Origin: Diphasiastrum complanatum
Lineage: Eukaryota; Streptophyta; Lycopodiopsida; Lycopodiales; Lycopodiaceae
Direction of reading: 5' to 3'
NCBI GenBank assembly: GCA_029204225.1
Contig: CM055095.1
Location: 28,340,845-28,404,844, forward strand
Length of the DNA stretch: 64,000 nucleotides
Part shown: one piece after another, positions 11,087 to 25,632 of the stretch
Position numbering within the stretch: position 1 is the first letter of the stretch
Layout of the letters: each line of letters starts with the position of its first letter
Notes under the pieces: generated by a model
What the model was told of the DNA's origin: nothing
What the model saw: the letters and a program-made list of their open reading frames with translations, nothing else
Databases searched by the model: none
Made by a program: the position numbers and the translations under genes

Positions 11087-11838
11087 AAATTGAGCTTTGC
11101 ATGCTAACATCTCTGATTGTACAAGAATTTGAGAGCTAATTCAAGCAAAAAACAGTTATTCACTTTTCTTAACCTTTCTCTGAAAAGTGTTTGGATCAAA
11201 TTGGACTGAAACTGAATTTTCAGGTATGAAAAGTGACAGTACAGAATTTTGGAATTCCGCACGTGTGAAAATCAGAGATTTTGTCCCTTCTATTTTCTTG
11301 CTTGTTGATCCAAAGATAGTGGTGTTATAGCTTGATGGAAAGCTTATGAAGTGTACTTTCAATAGAAATTGATACCAAATCAATCTGATGTGTCTATCAA
11401 GAGTTATAAGCTCTTAAAGAGGGAGGTATAGGTCCAAAATCCGAGTGACCACTTTTTGATTTGATTCAATATTGCTTTGTTCTGAATCCATTGTTTTGAG
11501 CATCCTCACAAGAAACCGAAGATCAAGACTAAGTTTGATGTTAATTGAACACCTTTGAGCCTTCTAAGTATCAATAGTGTTTTCTTTTGAAGCATCTAAG
11601 ATGTGCCAAAAGAAGATTTCAAACTTGTCAAAGTGCCTTAAACCATTTTGAGTGTCTGATCTAGATCATCTTGTTTTTGTGGAATATTTGAGATCCATCT
11701 CAAATATATTGCAAGTTTTTCACATAGGAAGATAGTATATTCTTGAAAATCCCTATAGTGAAAGAGAGCAGCAACATGAAGTCTGACTGGAACAAGATCA
11801 AACATATGGTTGTCCAATAACTAAGAAGTCTTTACATA
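11087..11838 (+). other. Copia family B leader region
   Basis: About 750 bp of non-coding sequence between the primer-binding site and the gag start, as expected for the untranslated leader of a copia element. Confidence 0.6.
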
Positions 11839-11982
11839 ATGGCATCTGTGGGAGGATATCTCCTAGAAGCAGGTGAAAGACTAAGTACCTCTAATTACTC
11901 AATTTGGAAGGTTAGAATGGAGTCTATTTTGATACTCCAGGATGTTATGGATACTTGCTTCTCCACAGGTCTAGGACCATAA
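11839..11982 (+). pseudogene. Copia gag N-terminus, truncated (47 codons)
   Basis: Opens with ATG and reads MASVGGYLLEAGERLSTSNY then SIWKVRMESILILQDVMD, the N-terminal gag motif also seen at 47063. A stop follows at 11980-11982 and the rest of gag is absent. Confidence 0.8.
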
Positions 11983-12017
11983 AATACTTTCATGGATGTT
12001 TTCACGAACAACTTATG

Positions 12018-12760
12018 ACGAGATTATAAAGAGAATGGCACCTTGCAGGGGATTTGAAAACATTAAAATGTATGTATAATGTCTCTCATGGAGCAACATC
12101 AAAACATACATGTCTTTATTGCATGAATGATTGCTACATTATGAATCTGGGACGATCAAACACTGGCCCAACACGAGAAGTAGAAGATCCAAATATGAAA
12201 AGTCTTATGCCAATTCCATTAAAAAATGTTCACATATGCACATTGCATGCTGAGGTTCATATTATTGAGAACTTATTTACCTGCATATTCTCCTAGCATG
12301 GAATCATAAACCGGAGTCTGTGGCTAAAGCAGCAATTAGGAGGTTGGAAATAGTTGTGTCAAAGGCATGACTACATGAAGGGAATGTCACTATTGAAAAA
12401 AGTGACAAACTCTCCGAAAAGAAAAAGGAAACGTTCCTACTAAGCCATCAATAGAAGGTGTTAAATCAAGAAGATTCTTATCCAATCACACATGCAAAGA
12501 ATCTAGTGTCAGATACAAAATTTGCAAAGAAAGTGTTCAAGCAAAATACGGACGTTGGAAGTAAGTAATCGAGTGGACAAGTGTGGAACAACTTAGACAA
12601 ACTCATAGGTGTTATCAGCAAAGAAAACCTATCATTAGAAGATTTGAGGACTTTGCAAAATCATTGCACCACATTTGTAAAATCTGTACATGATTGTTGG
12701 GGAAAAGACAACGTTACACGTTACATGGTACTAATCTATTTCATTATCTAGTATTGATCT
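12018..12760 (+). pseudogene. Degenerate coding sequence of unrecognised family
   Basis: Protein-like blocks can be followed through several frames. First is GDLKTLKCMYNVSHGATSKH with a downstream CLYC pair (about 12048-12125). Then NMKSLMPIPLKNVHICTLHA and EVHIIENL (about 12195-12275). After a frame change comes PESVAKAAIRRLEIVVSKA (about 12313-12369), then Lys/Arg- and Ser-rich pieces to about 12740. The Asp in GDLK, the CxxC pair and the His/Cys-rich block suggest an enzyme or transposase-like protein. I know no named family for it. It sits among copia fragments but does not look like gag or pol. Function unknown. Confidence 0.4.
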
Positions 12761-13079
12761 CATTCATGCTTATAATTTTTTCTACTGATGTAACTAATCA
12801 AAACTCTTGTTTGCAACACATCTTTCTTCATCATGCAACTTATTTTGCAAAAGAGAGCTTAAGTATCTGGTCATCACAGGGCATGGAAAAATCTCATTAG
12901 CAAGCAAGAGGAGCATTTCATAAAGCTGCAAACCATGGAAGACACAATTCAAAAAATAAATATTTAGTTCAACTTTTTCAATGGTTTTACAGAAGAGCAC
13001 AATTTAGATATCAACTTAAAAACTCGCCAAATGTTACGATTTTTCAAAAGGCATGCAAATTCATAGCAAAAGAGAGATC

Positions 13080-13260
13080 CTTGTAATATATCAATATTCT
13101 ATTATAAGTATCATGTAATTCGGGACTTAGTTGAGAAGAAGATACTGAAGACAGTCTTCATACCCACAAAGGAGATGACAGCTGATATCTTTACAAAGCC
13201 ACTAGTAAAGCTTTGTTCGAGAAGCAGTGGAGAAGATTGGAGTTAATCCAACTGTACACT
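13080..13260 (+). pseudogene. Copia RNase H C-terminal tail
   Basis: HVIRDLVEKKILKTVFIPTK followed by EMTADIFTKPL (about 13110-13205) is the end of copia RNase H. A polypurine-like ttgagagggag at about 13259-13269 follows, so an LTR may start just after it; its end is not found. Confidence 0.75.
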
Positions 13261-13464
13261 TTGAGAGGGAGCTATAGAACAACTGATCAGACAGATCTTG
13301 ATTCTACTAACAAAGCGCGCAGTTTACTTGACAAAGGATGGGAAAGAAACGAACGTGAACTTAAAATTTGTCTTGCACTTGAAAGATTTGCGAAATAGTT
13401 TCTTGTAGAAGCTCATGGTTTTCTTGTTGAAGCTCGAAAGATTCGCGAACAGAATCTTGTCGCA

Positions 13465-13980
13465 AAATATTCTATTGGTTGCAGAGGGGTTTTCACGAAT
13501 TTCAGACCTGGATTATTCCAAAATCTTCAATTCTGTGGTAAAGCATGTTTCAATTCGTTTACTTCTTTCCTATGCAGCTCTGTCCAAATTGCCTTTCTTA
13601 ATGGCACCATTAAAGAGGAGATCTACATGTCCTAGCCAGAAGGATATGAGCTAAAAGGCAAGGAGAAACTAGTGTGTAAAATTCATAAAGTCCTATACGG
13701 TCTGAAATAGTCTCGAAGAGCCTAGTTTCAGAAGATTAATACATTTCTAATCAAGAATGCTTTCATCCTAAACTCGGTAGACTCAAATGTTTATTTTAAG
13801 TATGTATCGGATTCCTTCATAATCATCACTCTTTATATTGATGACACGTTATTGTTTAGTAACAATTTAAGTTTGTTGAAGGATACCAAATGTTTGTTAG
13901 CACATGAATACAAGATGACTAACATGGGTCCAACACACTATTGTCTCAAAATTCAGATTTTCAGAATTCGACCAAAGTAA
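13465..13980 (+). pseudogene. Copia reverse transcriptase fragment
   Basis: Blocks DLDYSKIFNSVVKHVSIRLL, QIAFLNGTIKEEIYM, EKLVCKIHKVLYGLK, then the active site in ITLYIDDTLLFSNN (about 13828-13870) and KMTNMGPTHYCLKI. There are stops and a frame change near 13580. The fragment starts and ends inside RT. Confidence 0.85.
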
Positions 13981-14039
13981 GCATATCGAAATCTGATATC
14001 ACTATCTTAGTGCAAAGCAAGGAAATTTCTCTACTTTAC

Positions 14040-14159
14040 TACAGGTCAAAATTATAGGCAGCAGATTACTTCACCAAGGCTCTATCAAAGAAGCATCATC
14101 TCATATTTAACAATAAATTTGAAGATTGAAAATTTTCAAGATCCACATTAAGGGGGGAG
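14040..14159 (+). pseudogene. Copia RNase H end and polypurine tract
   Basis: ADYFTKALSKKHHLIFNN is the RNase H C-terminus. It ends in a polypurine tract aaggggggag (14150-14159) touching the LTR start. It belongs to the same element as the RT at 13465-13980, with the RNase H core deleted. Confidence 0.8.
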
Positions 14160-14898
14160 TGTTGGGATTCATGCTCAAGCCCAATTCCATTAGGTAACGA
14201 GCATCCTGAACCCTGTTTATACTTATTCATGAAAAATCACAAAAATTATGAAGGATCAAAATTTTAGCAAAGGATAAAAAAATTTAGGATCAAATTTTTC
14301 CGACCCAAGCCTATTTTTCGGACCCAATGTCAATCCCATCAAAGTGTGATTTTTCGACCCTAGATCGGATCACATTGACCGCGAAAAAAAACTGGACGTC
14401 TTTGACCCTGAATTGGATCAGATCGGATCTAATTTATCCGAACAACTTCGACCCTGGATCGGGATTGGATCAGGTCTCATAAATCTGACCCTTTGTATAA
14501 ATATGACTCTTTGTAAATTATCCGACCCTTTGTATGTTTTTTGATTGGTTTGTGATTATCCGACCCACATATAGTTAAAATAAAGACTACTTTCTGTGGG
14601 ACTGTAAGAAGATCTACTTAAGCCATCAAAGCACTGATTGATTGACATCTAATCATCATTGATGTAGTCAACACCTCGACAGACATCTTTGTAACAATGT
14701 ACATGATGATTCTACAATAATGATCAGTGGTTAAGATAGGTTTACAATCAGTAGGTGGATTTCAGTTTTTGATCATCAACGATTTCAGTTGAAGCGGTTT
14801 TTGAGCGTCTATTGTTTTGCGCCCAGCTTCAAGCATTGTACTCAATTTTTTGTAATCTAATCAGGGTGCACCATTCTACCATTTTGTTCCATTGCGCA
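14160..14898 (+). repeat. Copia 3' LTR (family C), end approximate
   Basis: Starts TGTTGGGATTC directly after the polypurine tract. It has a TATA-like tgtataaatatg at about 14494-14505 and repeated gaccctggatcgg-type words at 14340-14530. A degenerate primer-binding-like tagtatcagatt at about 14900 suggests where it ends. Confidence 0.6.
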
Positions 14899-15546
14899 TT
14901 GTAGTATCAGATTCATCTTGAACTATCTTACTGGTAACTGCCGCACTACCGATTCATCACCATCTGTCACCACTTCGCATTTCCATCAAAATCCTACATT
15001 TAGGTTAAATTTTATTATGTATGAAGCAAGAGAAAGAGAGCGTATGAAAGTTAGATATGTGAATATAACGGAAGGAAGATATAACCTGCAGTATAACCAT
15101 TGTCCATGATGCATAACCTGAAACTCATTAGAAGAAGCCATACCTGGATGATTATAGATGTATTATCTTGAGAGGATGCCATGCTATTCCCTCGTGTAAT
15201 TTGCTTTCTTTAGATAATAAACATACATAAAGTTTTAATCACAAAATGTCTATCCATCCTTTCGAAGAATCAAACTTTGCCTTAGCATGTGCTTTATCGA
15301 TAGAGTTCTTCAAAAAGTGCTTAGATCAAGCCAATCTAAAGTGCTTTGCCAAATGACATACATGTGTGAATACTAAGTGGTGGGTGGTTCAAAATTGAAT
15401 CTAAAAGAGTGTAGTAGAAGGCCATACTGGCAATAGATGCTACACCATCACAAAACGTAGTTACTACAACATTACGAGATGTTTATAGCATTCGAGAAGA
15501 CAACAAGAACTTGTGGTACGGAAATTATACTTGACAAAGTGTTTAG
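14899..15546. other. Spacer, nothing recognised
   Basis: AT-rich DNA between two copia LTRs. One 63-codon ORF (14918-15109) has no recognisable domain and a composition like random sequence. Confidence 0.5.
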
Positions 15547-16250
15547 TGATGAGTGTGAGAATCGAATTTGTGATATGCTTTGATACCACTGATGAGTGTG
15601 AGAAACAGAAGTTTTTGCGACTGCGAATCAAGCACGACTCTCTTCGACTCGGATGGAGTTCAAATGTGATCGCTGCACACTGCCAGCTGGATCACTCCTA
15701 CAGTCCTTTAGAGTGCAGTCAAGCACTGCTGTTCTACGTTTACAAAATTAATGCAACATTCAACATAATTTCAACCAAGGTGCGAAATTAAAATGAACAA
15801 GAAAATTTAGACGCACGAATGACAGCAAACACATTTGCATTCGAGATCAGACACAACAAGAAAATCATCTATATTGATCTTTCTCTGATTTCTTCAAGCA
15901 CTACATGCAAATTCACGCAGTGCGTTGGCATGGAAGAAACATGGTTCTCTCACGAGCAATCATCTCGCTTTACTAGCGGATAGTTGGATCTACAGATCCT
16001 AGACAGAATTGTCTTCGCACGCAGGCGGACATGTATTCTATAATTTTGTCTTGATTGCTTACTAGCATTAGACTTCTTCACTGTATGTGTGTTTTTTGTA
16101 TTCTCTACTGATTTATATGCCAAGTATCATCCAGTAAGTATAGTCGCTCTATGTAAATCTAACATGATTAAACATCTACAACTAATCAGAAAATTACAAG
16201 AGTGAAAATTAGCCACGACCTAGGGAGTATCTGCTGACGTCATGCCATCA
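15547..16250 (-). repeat. Family D 3' LTR
   Basis: Read on the - strand it starts TGATGGCATG (ending at 16250) and ends CACACTCATCA. The outer 43 bp (15547-15589) duplicate the LTR end plus a primer-binding-like tggtatcaaagc. It is closely similar to 19811-20518 over its whole length. Confidence 0.85.
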
Positions 16251-17526
16251 AATCAGATTTCTGTACTTCTTGGTACTTGGGTGTCAGCACCGTCCTTGTG
16301 AGCATTGGAATATTCGCTCCTTTGTAGTTCAGCATCCTAAAGTCCTCTAGGATCTTCTGGGTGTATTTGGACTGATGAAGGTATAACTTACCTCCCTTGT
16401 AGGCCTTTTCAATTTGTAAGCCTAGGTAACACCTGGCTTCTCCCAGATCCACTATCTCAAAATGTTTCGAGATGTCCATCTTCACCTCAGCAATCAGTTG
16501 CTCACTCCTGCAAAGTATCAGAGTGTCGTCCACATATACAGCCACAATGACGATCTGCCCATTTGTAACTCTGACATATACATTGGAGTCGGCCAATAGA
16601 GGCTTGAATCCTAATGATTTCAGGACTTGATCTTTCTTCTTGTACCATTTTCAGGCTGATTGTTTCAGACCATAGATACTTCTGTGCATTCTACATGCAT
16701 AGTCAGGAAGTGAACTCGAGATGAATCCTGGGGGTTGATCCGTGTAGACCTCTTCATCTAATTCGCCATGCAAAAAGGCTGTCTTCTTTTCCACAATGTG
16801 GATCCTGAGGTCATAAGCTGCTGCATATGCAAATAACATACGTAGGGACTAATGTTTGACGACAGGAGAGAAGGTTTCAGAGTAGTCAATACCATATCTT
16901 TGAGAGAAACCTTTCGCTACTAGTCTTGCCTTGTATTTCGTCACATTCCCATCTGGTCTGTATTTGAGCTTGAAGACCCATTTGCATTTGACAGTCTTGC
17001 GCTTATGTGGTAATGGCTCCAACGTCCATACCTGGTTCTTCCTCATGGACTCCATCTCTTCATTCATGGCTTGGATCCATCTGTCTTCCTCTGGACTTTC
17101 AATCACCTCCTCGAAAGTCTGTGGTTCGCCACTGAATCCACAGAACTCCTCTGATGTAGAAGCGGAGCTGTCTGACACATATCTTGCTGGCGCTCTTCGT
17201 GGTCTTGTCGACCTTCTAGGAGATCCTCCTAGAATGGCTATGCCTTTGTCTTTGTCTGCTCTGCTCGGTCCGGAACCATCTTGGTTTACAAGATTTATAG
17301 CAGTAGGTTGCCTCTCGAATCTTTCTTCTTTTGATTCATCATCCGAATGGGAGGCGACTCGAAAATCTTCGTTTTCGTGTTCGTCCTCTGCTCCCTCTGT
17401 CATTAGCGGCAGGTCATAGTACTGTCTCTCTAGAACTTCGTAGCTGACAGCATGATTGTTGGCCATTGTCCTGCTCTCATCGAATCTGACATATCTCACT
17501 GTCTTTATAGTGTTCGTGTCAGGCAT
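16240..17526 (-). pseudogene. Copia integrase C-terminus and reverse transcriptase
   Basis: From the right: end of integrase and linker ([20 protein letters not shown]), then RT ([82 protein letters not shown]), then active site AVYVDDTLILC at about 16515-16550 and DLGEARCYLGLQIE. Stops at about 16848 and 16650 split it. It ends at VQKSDLMA and stop (16240), where RNase H should follow, and runs straight into the LTR. Confidence 0.9.
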
Positions 17527-17574
17527 GTTGATTCTGTAGTATGACGAATTGTTGTCATAACCTACCAGAAATCC

Positions 17575-18560
17575 CTACTCAGCTTTCTCATCAAGCTTCT
17601 TTCGAAGCTTATCAGGAATACGTGCATATGCTGCACAGCCAAAGATTCTGACATGAGACAGATTGGGCTTTCTACCCCACCATAGCTCATGTGGTGTCGT
17701 GTGAGGAACACCAGACTTACCTGTTCTGTTCTGGATGTATGCGACTGGAGTTACTTCTTCAGCCCATAGTGCCCTTGGAGCTTTCGAGTAGGCCATCATA
17801 CATCTGGCTGCTTCCATCAGGGTCCTGTTCTTTTGTTCAGCAACACCATTGTGCTGTAGTGTGTAGGATGCAGTCCTTTCGTGAATGATGCCACGATCAT
17901 TGCATAAGTCAGTGAAGTGATTCAAGATGTATTCGCCACCTCGATCTGTTCTGATCTACTTCACTTTGCTGCCTGTACATCTCTCAACCCCACATATTCT
18001 GTGAATTTATCGAGTGCTTCAGATTTATTCTGAATGAAGTACACTCTGGAAAATTTGCTATAATCATCAATGAAGGTTATATAATATTTCGAACCTCCTA
18101 CTGAGATCACGTTGAATGATTCGCAGATGTCAGAATGCACTAGCTCTAGAATCTTAGTCGTTCTATAGGAGTCTTTGATGAATGGAGTGTGCGACATCTT
18201 GCCTTTAAAACGTGCATCACAGGTGGTCAAACTGGTTGCATTCGAGATGCTAACCCCTGTTATCGCTCCAAGATGGCTTGCCTGGTAAAGTGCCATTGAG
18301 TTCATGTGGCAGAGTCTTTTGTGCCACAGAGTGTCTGGCGAGTCGTCATGAGTCTGATGCACCTGATCTTTAGGTAGACATACCTTCAGATGATATAGGT
18401 TACCTTTCTTTCTGTCTTGAGCGATCAGAGTACTGGTACTGGCGTCAATCACGTTGCATGCTTCGTTAGAGAACGTCACACGCATTCCTGCATCTACTAT
18501 TCTTGCTACAGAGAGAAACTCTTGTTGTAGAGTAGGCATGAACAGAACGCCTTGAGTCAT
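17575..18560 (-). pseudogene. Copia integrase (GAG-pre-integrase and core)
   Basis: Pre-integrase histidines in LWHKRLCHMNSMALYQ. The first core aspartate is in LVHSDICESF and the next in FIDDYSKFSRVYF. A stop near 17957 interrupts, then the glutamate block (QHNGVAEQKNRTLMEAARCM) and FGCAAYARIPDKLRKKLDEK follow. The zinc-binding CxxC is reduced to one cysteine (TTCDARFKGK). Confidence 0.9.
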
Positions 18561-18799
18561 CTGTCTCTGTCATTGGTGTTGAGCCATAGTGAACCAATAC
18601 CGTTTACTTGATGCTTAGATCCATCTCCAAGAACTATGAATCTTGAAGGATCCGCACTTCTGAAATCAGACATGTTGCACACACGTCTTCACAGATGTAG
18701 GTGGTCAAACAATTTCTGTTTGTTCTTTCTTCGCCCATCTTTGAGCTCTCGGGCTCCTCGACATAAGATGAACTGTTGTTGTTCTCCTGTCTGTTCTAC

Positions 18800-19700
18800 A
18801 TTGATTTGTTCCTTGGGTTCTGGTGGCAATCCATGGCTGCGTGACCCTTCTTGTGGCAATGAATACACTCAATCTTGGGATTGAGCCAGCAGGTATCTAC
18901 TATATGCCCGTCTCTTCTGCATCTCATGCAAGTTTTCTTGTCCGCACTTTGTTGTTTCGACCTCCCTTTGGTCTTCTAGTTGCCTTTGCTGGTCCCCTTC
19001 GCTTGCTGGTCATGATCCTGCCTCTGATTCGACTCCCTCTTAGGCTTAAATTGTTTTTGGATTTTTCTTTGTTGTCGTAGATGGCCCTGGTCAGAACCAT
19101 CCTTGTGATCAAGGTGTTCTTTGGCCTCGACTTCCTCTCGAATCTCGACAATCACCTTTTCGAGGCTCATAGTAGGATCTTTCGTGAGCAGGGTTCTTGT
19201 TGTCTGGATTGATCTGGATAAGGCTCCAACAGGTACGTGAGCTGCTTCTCAGCTGACACTGCATTCTCTGCCCCAGAGTTATGTAGTGATAGAAACAGAT
19301 CTTTCATCTTTCTCACGAAAGAGGTGAGGTCTTTTCCATCCCACTTCGTCAGCTGGTCTTCAGCATCATGATTTGATTTCTTGATTTCATCTGAAATCTT
19401 GTGAGCAATGCATCCCACATCTCTTTGGCTTTGGAGAGTGTAGCCAGGTCAAGTATGAGGCTATCTTCAATGGAAGATGATAGCAAAACTACTGCCTTGT
19501 CATATTTCTCCCTCCATTCGCGTAGCTCCTTGCATGTTGTCGTAGGCATTTCTTCTATGCCATCCACCCAGGGGAAGAGTCCTTCGCCCTTGAGTATCAA
19601 AGATGTCTTAACTTTTCAGGCTAGAAAGTTAGATCCTGAAGAATCAAGTATTGTGCAGATCTTGCTCTGCATGTTGCTGATTGAAGCCATTGCTTCTTGA
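18800..19700 (-). pseudogene. Copia gag with CCHC zinc knuckle
   Basis: Gag starts near 19690 (MASISNMQSKI), with the UBN2-type stretch EEMPTTTCKELREWREKYDK and ATLSKAKEMWDALLTRFQMK (about 19550-19400). Frame changes follow at about 19390 and 19200. The knuckle CIHCHKKGHAAMDC is at about 18865-18824. It is decayed by frameshifts and stops. Confidence 0.85.
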
Positions 19701-19796
19701 GTCTGTTCCCTTGTTAATGGTTGATTGTCTGAATGCTTTGCCTCCTGGATCTAATAGCTTCTCGGCTATGTCAGATTATAACAAGATAGGTAGGTA

Positions 19797-19852
19797 GGCT
19801 CTGATACCGCTAATGAGTGTGAGAATTGAATTTGCAATATGCTCTGATACCA
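19797..19852 (-). promoter_or_regulatory. Duplicated primer-binding site at LTR edge
   Basis: ggtatcagagcc on the - strand occurs at 19797-19808 beside the LTR and again as tggtatcagagc at 19841-19852, inside the LTR. They are separated by a 43-bp duplicated unit that contains the LTR end (ctcacactcatta). Confidence 0.8.
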
Positions 19853-20518
19853 TTAATGAGTGTGAGAAACAGAAGCTTTTGCGACTACGAATCAAACACG
19901 ACTCTCTTTGACTCGGATGGAGTTCAAATGCGATCGCTGGACACTACCAACTGGATCACTCCTACAGTCCTCCAGAGTGTAGTCAGGCACTACTGATCTA
20001 CGTTTACAAAATTAATGTAGCATTCAACATAATTTCAACCAAGGTGCGGAATTAAACTGAACAAGAAAATTCAGATGCACGAATGACAGCAGACACATTT
20101 GCATTCGAGATCAGACACAACAAGAAAATCATCTATATTGATCTTTCTCTGATTTCTTCAAGCACTGCATGCAAATTCACACAGTGCATTGGCATGGGAG
20201 AAATATTGTTCTCTCACAAGCAATCGTCTCGCTTTACTAGCGGACAGTTGGATCTACAGATCCTAGATAGAATTGTCTTCGCACGTAGGCGGACATGTAT
20301 TTGTAATTTCGTCTTGATTGCTTACTAGCATTAAACTTCTTCACTGTATGTGTGTTTTCTGTATTCTCTGCTGATCTATATGCCAAGTACAATCCAATAA
20401 GTATAGTCGCTCTATGTAGATCTAAGATTAGGGTGATTAAACATCTACAACTAATCAGGAAATTAAAGAGTGAAAATTAGCCACGACCTAGGGAGTATCT
20501 GCTCACGTCATGCCATCA
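19811..20518 (-). repeat. Family D 5' LTR
   Basis: Matches the left LTR along its whole length, including the 43-bp edge duplication. The primer-binding site is immediately to its left (19797-19808). Beyond its right end, 20519-20553 still matches the internal side of the left LTR, so another element copy was joined here. Confidence 0.85.
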
Positions 20519-20553
20519 GATTAGATCTCTGTACTTTTGGGTAGTTGGGTGAT

Positions 20554-24489
<3,936 letters not shown>

Positions 24490-25364
24490 TGCGATTTGCA
24501 CCAAACAACTATCTTCAACTATCATTTGGATAAGCCTAAACGACATTCATAACTAATATATGTTGGAAAATTTTGGGAGCAAAGGGAATGAAGAAAGCTT
24601 TGATAGAGAAGGTTTGTGTTCAAACTATCGAGCTCTGCCAATAGAATACTCACTTCTTGATCTTTAATTGTGCAAGTTAAACGAAAAAGCTCATTAGGCA
24701 AAAAAGAAGCAGTTTTGAAAGAACATTCACACTCACAATCTGTCAGGTTAATTTCCAAAGTCTTACCATTGCCACCTGGGATCTCGATCATATGAGCTGA
24801 CATTTTCTTCCTTTCTGGACAAAACTTCATCATATGTCCAAGTTTTTTACAAATGAAACATAAGTTCTCTTTTTTAGCCTTTTCTCAGGACATAGATTTT
24901 TTGAATCTCTTTCTCTTCGGTTTTCTGGGTTTCGATGTTGCTTGATCCAATTCAACAAAATAGTTTGCTTACCGCGCTTCTTCCCCTTCTTGGTTTTTGA
25001 GGCGGCTGGAATTTGCGCATATTTGCTTCGTGAAAAAATTCTTTCGTAGATGTAACTTAGTAGTTACGTCCCTCACGTCATATAGTTAGTTCAGGATGTC
25101 CCAAACATCTATTGAAGTTTTAGCTTCAACTATGTGTCCAATCTGTGTATCTGATATATTGGAGATAATAAGCGCAAAATCTTTACCATCCTTCGATTTC
25201 CACTTTGAATCTTCTGTTTTGTCTTCAGGTTTTACACTTGTACCTATAACAACATGCCATAACTCGTTGGCAATTAGCAAGGTCTTCATCTTAAATTTCC
25301 ACAAATGATAATTGGATCCATTCAGCTTGTCTACGATAAGACCAGCTTTACTTTGAGAATCCAT
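24490..25364 (-). pseudogene. Copia gag with zinc knuckle (family E)
   Basis: Opens at 25364 with MDSQSKAGLIVDKLNGSNYH, then LWKFKMKTLLIANELWHVVI, the gag N-terminus. After a stop near 25086 and frame changes come a Lys/Arg-rich stretch and the zinc knuckle CFICKKLGHMMKFC (about 24868-24827), then a protease-like tail to about 24525. It is read away from the primer-binding site at 25621-25632, as expected for a 5' gag. The rest of the element is missing to the left. Confidence 0.85.
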
Positions 25365-25620
25365 CTCGAACTTAGTCTGTCGATTGTATCAATGACGCTA
25401 AGATGCAGTAATCCCAACAACAGGAAATCAATTCTCTGATACTGAAAGGTTGAAAGGAACTGAAGAGTTTGAAATCAATTTGATATCATGAAAGATATCA
25501 AGTATTAGAGCTTTTGCTCTGATATCGAAATAGTATTACGCCTTGATAGAGAGCACAGACATGATATCGTGGCAATTCAAATAAAGGAAATAGTGATCTA
25601 GCACTGATACTATGATAGAA

Positions 25621-25632
25621 GCTCTGATACCA
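25621..25632 (-). promoter_or_regulatory. Primer-binding site of family E
   Basis: tggtatcagagc on the - strand, directly adjoining the LTR end at 25633. Confidence 0.85.

Larger units (their letters stand above)
15547..20518 (-). mobile_element. Ty1/copia element (family D) with both LTRs, lacking RNase H
   Basis: Two LTRs of about 700 bp (15547-16250 and 19811-20518) flank about 3.5 kb read on the - strand: gag and zinc knuckle (about 19700-18800), integrase (18560-17575), RT (17526-16240). No RNase H lies between RT and the 3' LTR. Stops and frame changes are present in all parts. It would be non-autonomous even if repaired. Confidence 0.9.
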
